In this document: positions 32,817 to 41,813 of the stretch, in pieces | Layout of the letters: every line of letters begins with the position of its first letter | How positions within the stretch are numbered: the first letter of the stretch is position 1 | Program-made: the position numbers and the translations under genes | Source: a virus | DNA: 64,000 nucleotides | Reading direction: 5' to 3' (one strand) | Virus record (IMG/VR): IMGVR_UViG_3300027985_000661 | Span: 1-64,000 of that record | Notes under the pieces: generated by a model | Database searches by the model: none | Seen by the model: only the letters and a program-made list of their open reading frames with translations | What the model was told of the DNA's origin: nothing

Positions 32817-32871
32817 ATCTATATCATATAACAAGTATTAATTATTGAATTTAAATATATAAATAAAAATA

Positions 32872-35313
32872 ATGGCAAATAACGCATTAGTAAACATTCC
32901 CGTACTTTCCGTTAATGGACTTACAGGTAATGTAAATATAACCTATACAGATTTAGGAGCTATAGAAGAAGCTCCTAATGATGGTAGTATATACGCAAGG
33001 CAGAATGAAGGGTGGGTGATATCTAGCTCGGGCGTGCCCGCACCTGCATCAGATAACTACACTTATTCATATAGAAATAATGATTGGGTAAGAACAGTAT
33101 ATAGCAACTACGCTAGTAATATTATTATTAATAAATCTACTTCTGAGACTAGACAAGGTTTACAAAATAAGTTAGATGCTTTACCTAAAGATTTAAATGG
33201 CGGTACCTTAACTATAGTTCTAGATGCAGGAACCCATTCTGGAGATGGTACCTCATTGAAGGTATCTGGATTTACAAATTGTACTATTGAAATAAAAGGT
33301 TCTGGAATATACACATCTGGGCAACAAGCGCCAACTGTATGGACAGGTTCTTTACTGGAAGTGAATAATATCCCCCATAGTATAACTATAGAAAAAATAC
33401 ATTTTTTGGATTCACTAGATCTTAAAAATATTAATAATATATACATAAAAAATTGTTCATTTGGAACAGGGTATGTAAATATTGCTTCAGGTTCTAAAAC
33501 TAATTGTTATATATTTGATAGTTTCTTCAATAATAATATATTAGGGTACTTTAACGCAAGAACCAATAATGTAATATTAGATAGTGTAACAGGGAGCGTA
33601 ACTTCATATTTCATACCTACTTCTCCTGGTAGAGTTTTAAGTATACAATATACAGGTTTTGATTATGTGGCGTTTTTTAGTGGACTAGATCCGGTAGGGG
33701 ACAGTACCGCTAACGATAACTTTTATTTTGGCAAATATGGTGAGAAAATAGAAAGTATTGAAGAAGCCCCTAATGATGGAAATATATATGCTAGGCAAAA
33801 CGAAGGATGGTCAATACTCCCAAGTTCAGGCATTTCCGCCCCAGCCGCGGATGGATATACCTACTCATATAAAAATAATGATTGGGTTAGGACAGTATAT
33901 AATAGTCATGGTAGTAATATAGTAGTTACTAAATCTATTGTTGAGACTAGGCAAGACCTCCAGGATAAATTAGATGCACTGCCTAAAGATTTAAATGGGG
34001 GTATCTTATATGTCTCTTTAGCTGGAGGTACCCATACAACAGACGGTGTAGATTTGGAGATAGAAGGTTTTAGAAATGGATCAGTAATAGTGGCAGGTGG
34101 CGGTACTTACGTACCTGGACAACCAGCTTCAGCAGTATGGGTAGGATCTTTCATAAATATGTCAAATTTAAAAACTTATACTGTTGTAGAGAGGATTCAT
34201 TTTTTAAATTCATTAAATATATATAACTGTCCTGATGTATATATAAAAAGTTGTTCTTTTGGAACTGGATATGTATATACTAATAATTCAGCTAGAGAAA
34301 ATATATATTTATATGATTGTTACTTTGACAATAATATATTAGGCTATTTTAATGGAAAAGAAAGCCATGTCATTTTAGACAGTCTTACTGGAAATATAAC
34401 AGCTTACAATTTCCGCACTAATTACGGAAGTACTTTAAAAATGGAGTATACAGGATTCGATTATACTACTTTCTTTAGTGGTTTAGATCCAGTGGGAGAT
34501 AGCGCATCCAATGATAATTTTTATTTTGGTAAGTATGGAGAAACTTCACCGGGTATAGAAGAAGCACCTATAAATGGAAGTGCCTATGTTAGAAAAGATG
34601 GCGGTTGGGAAGTAAGTGATGCTAGTTATTTAGAAAACGATGCAGTATATTATATGGTTGCCGGTACAACTCATACCGATATAAATTCTTTTCTAGATAC
34701 CCTACCTAAAAATTTGGGGGGTAAGCATGTTAGATTTTATTTTTCAGAAGGTTTTATGGATATGGAATGGACTGACAATGTTAATTTTAATGAGTTTTAT
34801 AATGGTAATATATCCTTTTTGAATAGTGCTTCTATTGACAACTCTTTAAATATATATGAGAGCATTAAGTTTAATAATTGCAGTAGTTTAAATATTAATT
34901 TTTATAGATTTAGTATTACAAAAACTGGAGGGGCTTCTAATACAACCTTTATAGAACTGACAGATAGTTTATCTATTAATGTTGAATTTGATCGAATAGC
35001 ATTTATATATAGTGTTGCTGGGACTTCAAGTTTGGTTTACTCTCCTAATGCAAGTATTATAAATTTTTCCGAGTGTAGTATTACAGGCGTGACAGGATTT
35101 GTAACTACAAGTACTAGAAAGGCAGCCTCTATTGAATTACATATTTATAATTGCACAGGAGATTCTACTTATATTATATATAAATCATTTGCAGAACAGA
35201 CTATATATTCACCTTTCAATATATATACAGATGGGATATCCTCTATATATACTACAGGAGTAGCAGTTTCAGGAGTCCCTTATACATTGTCAACCTACAC
35301 AATAGCACCTTAA
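32872..35313 (+). CDS. Modular fibre protein with two ~260-aa internal repeats, 813 aa
   Basis: A short N-terminal fibre motif (LSVNGLTGNVNITYTDLGAI) is followed by two near-identical modules. Each starts near EEAPNDG and YTYSYxNNDWVRTVY and ends in FSGLDPVGDS.xNDNFYFGKYG (residues ~25-285 and ~290-555). A third, diverged module without the full tail follows. Each module contains a beta-helix-type block with NC repeats (IYIKNCSFGTGY, VYIKSCSFGTGY). The same module occurs once in the fibre at 27684. Probably a receptor-binding fibre that grew by module duplication. Confidence 0.8.
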   Translation: MANNALVNIPVLSVNGLTGNVNITYTDLGAIEEAPNDGSIYARQNEGWVISSSGVPAPASDNYTYSYRNNDWVRTVYSNYASNIIINKSTSETRQGLQNKLDALPKDLNGGTLTIVLDAGTHSGDGTSLKVSGFTNCTIEIKGSGIYTSGQQAPTVWTGSLLEVNNIPHSITIEKIHFLDSLDLKNINNIYIKNCSFGTGYVNIASGSKTNCYIFDSFFNNNILGYFNARTNNVILDSVTGSVTSYFIPTSPGRVLSIQYTGFDYVAFFSGLDPVGDSTANDNFYFGKYGEKIESIEEAPNDGNIYARQNEGWSILPSSGISAPAADGYTYSYKNNDWVRTVYNSHGSNIVVTKSIVETRQDLQDKLDALPKDLNGGILYVSLAGGTHTTDGVDLEIEGFRNGSVIVAGGGTYVPGQPASAVWVGSFINMSNLKTYTVVERIHFLNSLNIYNCPDVYIKSCSFGTGYVYTNNSARENIYLYDCYFDNNILGYFNGKESHVILDSLTGNITAYNFRTNYGSTLKMEYTGFDYTTFFSGLDPVGDSASNDNFYFGKYGETSPGIEEAPINGSAYVRKDGGWEVSDASYLENDAVYYMVAGTTHTDINSFLDTLPKNLGGKHVRFYFSEGFMDMEWTDNVNFNEFYNGNISFLNSASIDNSLNIYESIKFNNCSSLNINFYRFSITKTGGASNTTFIELTDSLSINVEFDRIAFIYSVAGTSSLVYSPNASIINFSECSITGVTGFVTTSTRKAASIELHIYNCTGDSTYIIYKSFAEQTIYSPFNIYTDGISSIYTTGVAVSGVPYTLSTYTIAP

Positions 35314-35314
35314 T

Positions 35315-35986
35315 ATGATAGGAAATTTAATATCTAATATAAAAGACGCGATCACTATAATATCTATAGTTGTCACGCTAGGCCTAGGATACTGGGGTAA
35401 GGTACAACAAGAAGAGGCAAGTAGGGCTACTAATAACCTTTATTCTAAAACGGTAGAGTGGAAGGACGAGAAAGGGAGGTTAGTGACGGAAGTAACAGAG
35501 TTACGTTACACTACTAAAGAGTTGAAGGATATAGCTAAACTAGACTCTACTAAATTAAGTAGGGCACAGAAAGATTTGCTACAGGCTAACAATTTAGTTA
35601 AAGAACTTAAACTTAAAGAACGTAATGTAGAAAGTGTTAATATAGCCGATTTAAGAGTACATAACGACTCTTTGGTATCTACTATAACGTACGATAAAAA
35701 TAACAAATTAGAAGCCCTAAAACCTATCAAAACAGAACATTTATATATAGATTTTAAAGTAGAAGGTGATACCGTACTTGTTGATCATAAATATAATGTT
35801 AATATTAATACTGTAGTTAGAAGGGAAAGGGATAAAGTAACTAAAGCAGGCAATCCTAGATTTTTTATTGCTAGATGGGTAAACCCTAGATGGCAGTATT
35901 CTGCTATTAATGTAGCAGATGATGATAAGGCTAAGATAGACTCCGCTATACATATTAACTTTCAAAATAAAAAAGGAAAGAGATGA
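35315..35986 (+). CDS. Rz-like inner-membrane spanin candidate, 223 aa
   Basis: One N-terminal membrane segment (residues ~9-27, AITIISIVVTLGLGYWGK) followed by a long periplasmic-type coiled coil (EELRYTTKELKDIAKLD region, residues ~35-105) and a beta-rich C-terminus. This resembles i-spanins that help break the outer membrane, or a related Bacteroidota phage family of unknown function. No outer-membrane partner (o-spanin lipoprotein) is visible nearby. Overlaps the next gene by 4 nt. Confidence 0.45.
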   Translation: MIGNLISNIKDAITIISIVVTLGLGYWGKVQQEEASRATNNLYSKTVEWKDEKGRLVTEVTELRYTTKELKDIAKLDSTKLSRAQKDLLQANNLVKELKLKERNVESVNIADLRVHNDSLVSTITYDKNNKLEALKPIKTEHLYIDFKVEGDTVLVDHKYNVNINTVVRRERDKVTKAGNPRFFIARWVNPRWQYSAINVADDDKAKIDSAIHINFQNKKGKR

Positions 35987-36735
35987 TTTTTGAAACATTA
36001 AATACTATTGTAAATGATATCTTAAAAATAGCTAGGGGATCTGAAGTATCCTCTAGTGAGCCTATATCTAAAAGGCAAGTAGAGAATTGGGTTCATCAAT
36101 ACAGAGCGTTACTATTATCTAGAGATTTAGAAAAAGGATATTACCCTAATCCTGCTTATATACAAGAGATACCTTTATTACAAATAGAACAAGTACGAAG
36201 AGAAGGCGGGGGAGCTTTAAATGCCCAGTCTTTTCCTTATACATTTGACTTCCCATTACAGGCTGGGGATAGGCAAGTAGGTAATGAGTATTTTCTTAGG
36301 ACTGTGCTTGATATACCTAAAGTAATAGATATAAATTATAAACCCGGGTTTACGTACATAGGGGATACTTCTGGTAATGAATATCAATTTGTACCACAGC
36401 ACAGGGAAATATGGCAGCAATATAAAAGATATACCTCTAATTCTACTTTGAGCTTTGAATTAAATAATAAGATATATCTTACTAATAACAATCCTGATAT
36501 AGAGTATATATCTATAAGAGGTATATTTGAAAATCCTATGGAGGTAGGTAGGTTCCAAAATCCAGTAACAGATTTACCATTAGCAGATTGGGACACTCCT
36601 TACCCTATCCCTAATAACCTTCTCCCTACTCTAAAAGGAATGATACTTGAGAAAGAATTAAAAATAGAAATATCTTCTCCTAACGATGATAAGAATGATA
36701 GTGATCACGGGTTAAGTAATAAAGCAGAAAAATAA
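35983..36735 (+). CDS. CrAss-like tail/connector ring protein, 250 aa
   Basis: ATG overlaps the upstream TGA. The N-terminal helices (MIFETLNTIVNDILKIARGS, RQVENWVHQYRALLLSRDL) and the C-terminal helical part (NNLLPTLKGMILEKELKIE) bracket a beta domain, the same order as in the connector-like paralogues at 18760-21469. It sits before the IHF-like and tail tubular-like genes, where crAss-like phages encode ring proteins. Assigned by architecture and context. Confidence 0.58.
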   Translation: MIFETLNTIVNDILKIARGSEVSSSEPISKRQVENWVHQYRALLLSRDLEKGYYPNPAYIQEIPLLQIEQVRREGGGALNAQSFPYTFDFPLQAGDRQVGNEYFLRTVLDIPKVIDINYKPGFTYIGDTSGNEYQFVPQHREIWQQYKRYTSNSTLSFELNNKIYLTNNNPDIEYISIRGIFENPMEVGRFQNPVTDLPLADWDTPYPIPNNLLPTLKGMILEKELKIEISSPNDDKNDSDHGLSNKAEK

Positions 36736-36736
36736 T

Positions 36737-37207
36737 ATGGCATTTTATAGCAGAGGACCAAATAAAGTTCAGAAACCTTATGTTCTAAAAGATATGTATT
36801 TAGAATACATTAAAGACAAGGAAGAAGGCTCTCCCTATTATATATCATATAATAAATTTGTTACTATATGTACCATGTATTATAAATCAATGGCAGAGTA
36901 TATTAAGGAAGGTAAACTATATTTATTGCCCTATAAGTTAGGGGAGGTTTCGGTATTAAAGAAGAAACCAAAAAACATGACAAGGGAAACAATGTCATTA
37001 GATTGGGAACAAACCCAAAAATTAGGAAAGCAAGTCTACCATACCAATGATCATACTAATTACTACAAGTATGTTTTTTCATGGGGAAAATTAAGAGCCC
37101 ACTTTAAACATAAAGGTAGTTATAGAATGGTATTTACAAGAGAACATAAAAGAGATTTGGCAAAGAAGATTAAATCAGGAGAATACGATTATTTTGAAAT
37201 AGATTAA
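36737..37207 (+). CDS. IHF/HU-like structural-block protein of crAss-like phages, 156 aa
   Basis: CrAss-like phages carry IHF-related genes next to tail genes, and this one fits: KDMYLEYIKDKEEGSPYYI and ISYNKFVTICTMYYKSMAEY match the HU-type helices, followed by EGKLYLLPYKLGEVSVLKKK, which is the usual Gly-Lys-Leu-Pro-Leu-Gly central strand. The second half (DWEQTQKLGKQVYHTND) is characteristic of the crAss version. It may be a virion protein rather than a free DNA-bending protein; role not established. Confidence 0.72.
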   Translation: MAFYSRGPNKVQKPYVLKDMYLEYIKDKEEGSPYYISYNKFVTICTMYYKSMAEYIKEGKLYLLPYKLGEVSVLKKKPKNMTRETMSLDWEQTQKLGKQVYHTNDHTNYYKYVFSWGKLRAHFKHKGSYRMVFTREHKRDLAKKIKSGEYDYFEID

Positions 37208-37210
37208 GTT

Positions 37211-38002
37211 ATGGTTTATAATACAGTTAGTGTAAAGCAAGTCATTGCAAAAGTAATGACAGATAATAACATACAAGAGGAAACTCACCGTATACCTGAT
37301 ATGATAGAATGGTGCGGAGAGGCATTGGAGAAGATAGGAGCGTTCCCTCAACTAGATACTGTCGTAACTGGTAAAGAAGGGGTTCCTCTATTAGAAATAA
37401 ATAATTATCAAACCCTTTTACCTTCAGGACTGCATACTATTATTCAAGCAGTGTACACTGAAACAGGCAATTATCCTTTTTCTGCTATGAGGTACGGCAC
37501 TGGAAGTTTCGATACTAAAAAAGGAATTACAACTAGCGCAGGAGTTAGTAGAGAGGAGTACAATAATGAAACTAGTTTTACTACCGATGTTACATATGTA
37601 GTGGTAGGTAATTATATGAAGTTTAATGTCCCTACTGGATATGTAATGTTGGCATATACTACTATACCTTTAGATGAAGAAGGCTTTCCAGTAGTTCCAG
37701 ATAATATAGGATTTATAGATGCGTTGTATTGGTATATAACCATGAAATTGTTATATCCTAAATGGGCAGAAGGAAGGGTAAGAGATGCTGTGTATTATGA
37801 TGCTAGGAGTTCTTGGAATTACTATAGGAAACAAGCATATGGAAATGCGATGATGCCTAATGGGGACCAATTAACTGCTATTAAAAATACATGGAATAAG
37901 TTAATTCCAGAGTTCAATGATCAGAATACTTTCTTTTCTACTACAGGTGAAAAACAAATAAAATATAATACAAATGGAGCAAGTTACACACATATTCTCT
38001 AA
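37211..38002 (+). CDS. Tail tubular-like / head-tail ring protein, 263 aa
   Basis: Occupies the tail tubular position between the IHF-like and tail-stabilization genes. The N-terminal helix (YNTVSVKQVIAKVMTDNNIQ) and RIPDMIEWCGEALEKIGAFP lead to a beta domain with a YVVVGNYMKFNVPTGYVML strand, and a helical end (FIDALYWYITMKLLYPKWAE). This order parallels P22 gp4/T7 gp11-type rings. Overlaps the following gene by 29 nt. Confidence 0.65.
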   Translation: MVYNTVSVKQVIAKVMTDNNIQEETHRIPDMIEWCGEALEKIGAFPQLDTVVTGKEGVPLLEINNYQTLLPSGLHTIIQAVYTETGNYPFSAMRYGTGSFDTKKGITTSAGVSREEYNNETSFTTDVTYVVVGNYMKFNVPTGYVMLAYTTIPLDEEGFPVVPDNIGFIDALYWYITMKLLYPKWAEGRVRDAVYYDARSSWNYYRKQAYGNAMMPNGDQLTAIKNTWNKLIPEFNDQNTFFSTTGEKQIKYNTNGASYTHIL

Positions 38003-41000
38003 TGGGATGGACACTGATACTTCTTTTGCTTTAAGAAGTGAAGGTACTTATCTATATGCTGAAAATTTAACTTTTACTAAGAGTGAAGATGGAGATATGG
38101 GAGCTATGCAGAATAGAGTAGGCAATTGGTCTCCTCCTTTTTCCGCAATGGCAACTGACTCTAATATAAAAGGTGCTTGTTATATAGATAATTGCGTAGT
38201 GTTATTTACAGTTAATAATAGTGGCAGTACGTCTAGGATATATAAATATGAAAATGGAGTTACGTATCTATTATATACAGATGCTTCTTCATCGGTTAAA
38301 TTAGGGTTTAGAAATGAAAGTGATTACCACATCTCTACTACAGGGGTAAAAGAATCTGAAGAACTCGTTAAAGTATATTGGGTAGATGGGGAGAACGGCC
38401 TTAGAGTTATAAATATAAAAGAAGATGTAACTGGGAAATCCGCTTCTTATTTTGATGCTGTAATGCCAATGTACGCCAGTTTAGATTACACACCTACTAT
38501 TCAAGCAGGGGCTGGTAGTTATAAAGCAGGGAAAGTATATCACGCTGTTCAGTTTTATAGATTGAATGGGGGATCTAGTACTATAATATCATTCCCAGAA
38601 GGTAATAACTTATCTAAATATATAGATAAAGATGGGGGTACGGATAAAGGAGAAAGCACAAACTGCGCTATTAAAATAGATATTTCTGGAATAAATAGTT
38701 CGTTGTTAGATTTGTATAATAGGTATAGAATCTATTCTATATTTTATGACACTTATAATACACCACAAGTTAGAGTAGTAATAGAAAATCCATTTGCTTC
38801 AACTTCTATAAGTACAGTTGACTACGGAGATTATATAGATGAAATAGGATTAGATGAGTTCATAACTAAAAACCAAACATCTTATTCGTCTACTAGTATA
38901 GAAAGCAAAGATAGCGTGTTATTTTTAGCTAATATAAGTGAAACTACTTTTGAAAGTGATATTATAGATGCCTGGGATTCTAGAGCTTATAGGTATAATC
39001 TTAGCGGGAGCGCTGCTATATATGATAGTGTAAATTTATCTAATTATATAGTATTAGGTAATGACTTAAAGATATCTCAAATATACGGTACTGTACCCGG
39101 GGCTTCTATAGGAGGTAATGTTCCTGAAGAATTTGATTGTTATAATAGATATAATCAAATATATACTTTTAGATTAAAGGATAGGAATACTAGTTATGGA
39201 TTTAAATATAATAAACTAGGAACAGCATTAGGCGGAAGCGGTTTAAATCTAAGTTATAGTTTTGTAACTAAGAGTGATACTATTGATGATCCGGGAAGTA
39301 TAGTAGATATAGGGGATACTAAAGATATAGTAAAGCATATACAGGAAGATAGGTATATAGAATGTGAAGATGGTGAAGTATATAGAATAGGTATAAAATT
39401 CTTTAATAAAAATGGACAATCCAGTCAAGTTAAATGGATAGGGGATGTACTTTGGGAAGAAGCTTATATAGATACCGGGAATCCCGATTCATTTCCAAAT
39501 GCCCCTGGATATGTAACAGGAAGTTATAGAGAATACGGGGACACTTTTAAAACAAACCCTTCTGTGGCCCCTCCTTATACAGATACATATGATGTGTTAA
39601 CTAATAAAAGTTATAGGATATTAAAAGTAACTATAGATAATTTACCAAATGATCCCAATATAAAAGGATGGCAAATAGTAAGGGCAGATAGGTCTGCTTC
39701 CACCTGTTCTGTAGTTGGTAATGGACTACTAGTAGCATCCGAGGTTAATGAAACTACTAAGACAAAATGGCCTTCCATTGCTACACAAAGTCCATCTACT
39801 AAACCTACATGTACTACTTTTAAATTTGTATCACCTGAACTTATGTTTAATGATCCTGAAAATTTATCTTTAAGTGGTTATAGAGTTAGGGTATATAATA
39901 GAGTATCTAGGGATGGGAGTTTACCTCTTAAATGGAATAGTATAAATATAATTCCTAATTCACCTTATTGGGCTACTACAGAGAAACTACCATATTTAGG
40001 AGGATTACCTGTAAGGTTCGGAGTTGGAGGTACTTATAATTATTTAGCATTAACTAATCTTTTTGATATTACTGATTCTGTATACTCTAAAATATCTCAC
40101 GCACAGGATAGTAAAGGTGATTCAAATGTAACTATAAATGGGTATACTTATAAAAATCAAGTTATGCCTAGTAGTGACAGGTCAGGAGGAGGATGTTCTT
40201 CTTTTATTATAGAACTAAATAGACAAATAGAAAGATTGGAAATTAACCCAATTAATGAAGATGGCGTTTATTATTATGGATCTATTATTAGAAATGCTGA
40301 TTTTTCTAGATATGGAGGATCTACTTATAATGAGATTTTAACTACGGAATATGTACCTTTTTCTAAAGTTGCACTAGAAACAACTACTAATGTAGAGTGT
40401 AAGTATGGAGATGTATATACACTAATGTATACTCATTACCTTAGTAATTATTACGATGACTCTGGCAATCCTACATTTTCACTAGAACATATTAGAACAT
40501 TCCCTGTACAAACAAAAATAGATTTGAGAAAAAGGCAAGATAGGATTTTAGATTACCATATACCTACTAGGCAGAAAGATGCAGGAGCTAAATATTTTAT
40601 ACAAGAAACTGTAGCAGAAGGAATAGAGTTTTATGGGGATAATTATCCTACCGAAATCGGAGACTTATATACATTTAATACAGCATATTTGTCACAGCCG
40701 AAACATGATGTTTCTTTTTCTACCCCTGCTGATTTTATAAATGTATCTGAGAATTCAGTTAAAATAATTAATTCTGAAAAGAAAATTAATGGGGAGCAGG
40801 AAGATAGCTGGTTACAATTTTTACCTACTAATTTTATAGAGGTAGATTCAAGGTATGGGGGTATTACAGAACTTAAAAGAGTAGATAATAAGTTATTTTT
40901 CTGGCAAGAAAATTCTACAGGGTTATTAGCGGTAAATGATAGGGCGATAATAACTGAAAGTAATGGAACTCCATTGTCATTAGGTACAGGAGGTGTACTA

Positions 41001-41813
41001 GAAAGATTTGATTACATCTCTACTACTATAGGTAATAAGTTAAAAAACAATATAGTAAATACAGAGAATGGAATATTTTGGTACAATGAGGGTAAGATAT
41101 ATCTATATGACAGTCAGATAAAAGAACTATCTACTACTAAAAGTGTAAATAAATATATTAAAGATATAGGGTATATTCCATCTGTAATGAATGCTGTAAG
41201 TTTAGAAGATAAGAAAGTATATTTTAAATTAGGAGCTGAGTTATTAGTGTACGACACCCTTCAAGGTGCTTTTACAGGAGTATATACTACAGATTCCGAT
41301 TGGAATAGTAGTTATGGCAATAAAGTACTAATGTATTTGAATAATAATACAGGTAGGTTATATGAAATGCCTCAGCAGAATGCGGAAAAAGGAAGTTTCT
41401 TTGGTACAGTTTATCCCTCCACAATAAAGTTACTATGTAATGGGAATAAATATCCAGTTACTAAAGTATTCGATTTACTAAGTTGGGAGTCCCAATCTAA
41501 AGATAGTAATGGCATTGTATACTATGACGATACTTTTAATAATATAAGAGTATATAATAGTTATCAGAATACAGATTGGCAACCCATAGAGTTCAAAAGA
41601 AAAGAGAGAACATTTAAATCTAAAATTCCTAGGGACAAAGTAATAATCAGCGAGATCTTCTCTGGGGATATATTTGATGCTGGTAATTTTGGGACACCTA
41701 AAAGAAGGATGAGAGATAAATATATTATACTAGATTTAGAATACGATAATGCGAGTAACAATACTTTTTCATTTCCGTATATAAATATAAACTATCGTAA
41801 TTCAATAAGATAA
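37974..41813 (+). CDS. Tail hub / tail stabilization protein (P22 gp10-like position), 1279 aa
   Basis: Large beta-rich protein (MEQVTHIFSNGMDTDTSFAL at the start). Proteins of this size and place in crAss-like phages build the tail hub below the rings; they are compared with P22 gp10. The sequence shows repeated beta-propeller-type strands (e.g. NGIFWYNEGKIYLYDSQIKE near residue 1030, LEDKKVYFKLGAELLVYDTL near 1080) consistent with a propeller or hub domain near the C-terminus. Its stop shares a base with the next start. Confidence 0.75.
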   Translation: MEQVTHIFSNGMDTDTSFALRSEGTYLYAENLTFTKSEDGDMGAMQNRVGNWSPPFSAMATDSNIKGACYIDNCVVLFTVNNSGSTSRIYKYENGVTYLLYTDASSSVKLGFRNESDYHISTTGVKESEELVKVYWVDGENGLRVINIKEDVTGKSASYFDAVMPMYASLDYTPTIQAGAGSYKAGKVYHAVQFYRLNGGSSTIISFPEGNNLSKYIDKDGGTDKGESTNCAIKIDISGINSSLLDLYNRYRIYSIFYDTYNTPQVRVVIENPFASTSISTVDYGDYIDEIGLDEFITKNQTSYSSTSIESKDSVLFLANISETTFESDIIDAWDSRAYRYNLSGSAAIYDSVNLSNYIVLGNDLKISQIYGTVPGASIGGNVPEEFDCYNRYNQIYTFRLKDRNTSYGFKYNKLGTALGGSGLNLSYSFVTKSDTIDDPGSIVDIGDTKDIVKHIQEDRYIECEDGEVYRIGIKFFNKNGQSSQVKWIGDVLWEEAYIDTGNPDSFPNAPGYVTGSYREYGDTFKTNPSVAPPYTDTYDVLTNKSYRILKVTIDNLPNDPNIKGWQIVRADRSASTCSVVGNGLLVASEVNETTKTKWPSIATQSPSTKPTCTTFKFVSPELMFNDPENLSLSGYRVRVYNRVSRDGSLPLKWNSINIIPNSPYWATTEKLPYLGGLPVRFGVGGTYNYLALTNLFDITDSVYSKISHAQDSKGDSNVTINGYTYKNQVMPSSDRSGGGCSSFIIELNRQIERLEINPINEDGVYYYGSIIRNADFSRYGGSTYNEILTTEYVPFSKVALETTTNVECKYGDVYTLMYTHYLSNYYDDSGNPTFSLEHIRTFPVQTKIDLRKRQDRILDYHIPTRQKDAGAKYFIQETVAEGIEFYGDNYPTEIGDLYTFNTAYLSQPKHDVSFSTPADFINVSENSVKIINSEKKINGEQEDSWLQFLPTNFIEVDSRYGGITELKRVDNKLFFWQENSTGLLAVNDRAIITESNGTPLSLGTGGVLERFDYISTTIGNKLKNNIVNTENGIFWYNEGKIYLYDSQIKELSTTKSVNKYIKDIGYIPSVMNAVSLEDKKVYFKLGAELLVYDTLQGAFTGVYTTDSDWNSSYGNKVLMYLNNNTGRLYEMPQQNAEKGSFFGTVYPSTIKLLCNGNKYPVTKVFDLLSWESQSKDSNGIVYYDDTFNNIRVYNSYQNTDWQPIEFKRKERTFKSKIPRDKVIISEIFSGDIFDAGNFGTPKRRMRDKYIILDLEYDNASNNTFSFPYININYRNSIR

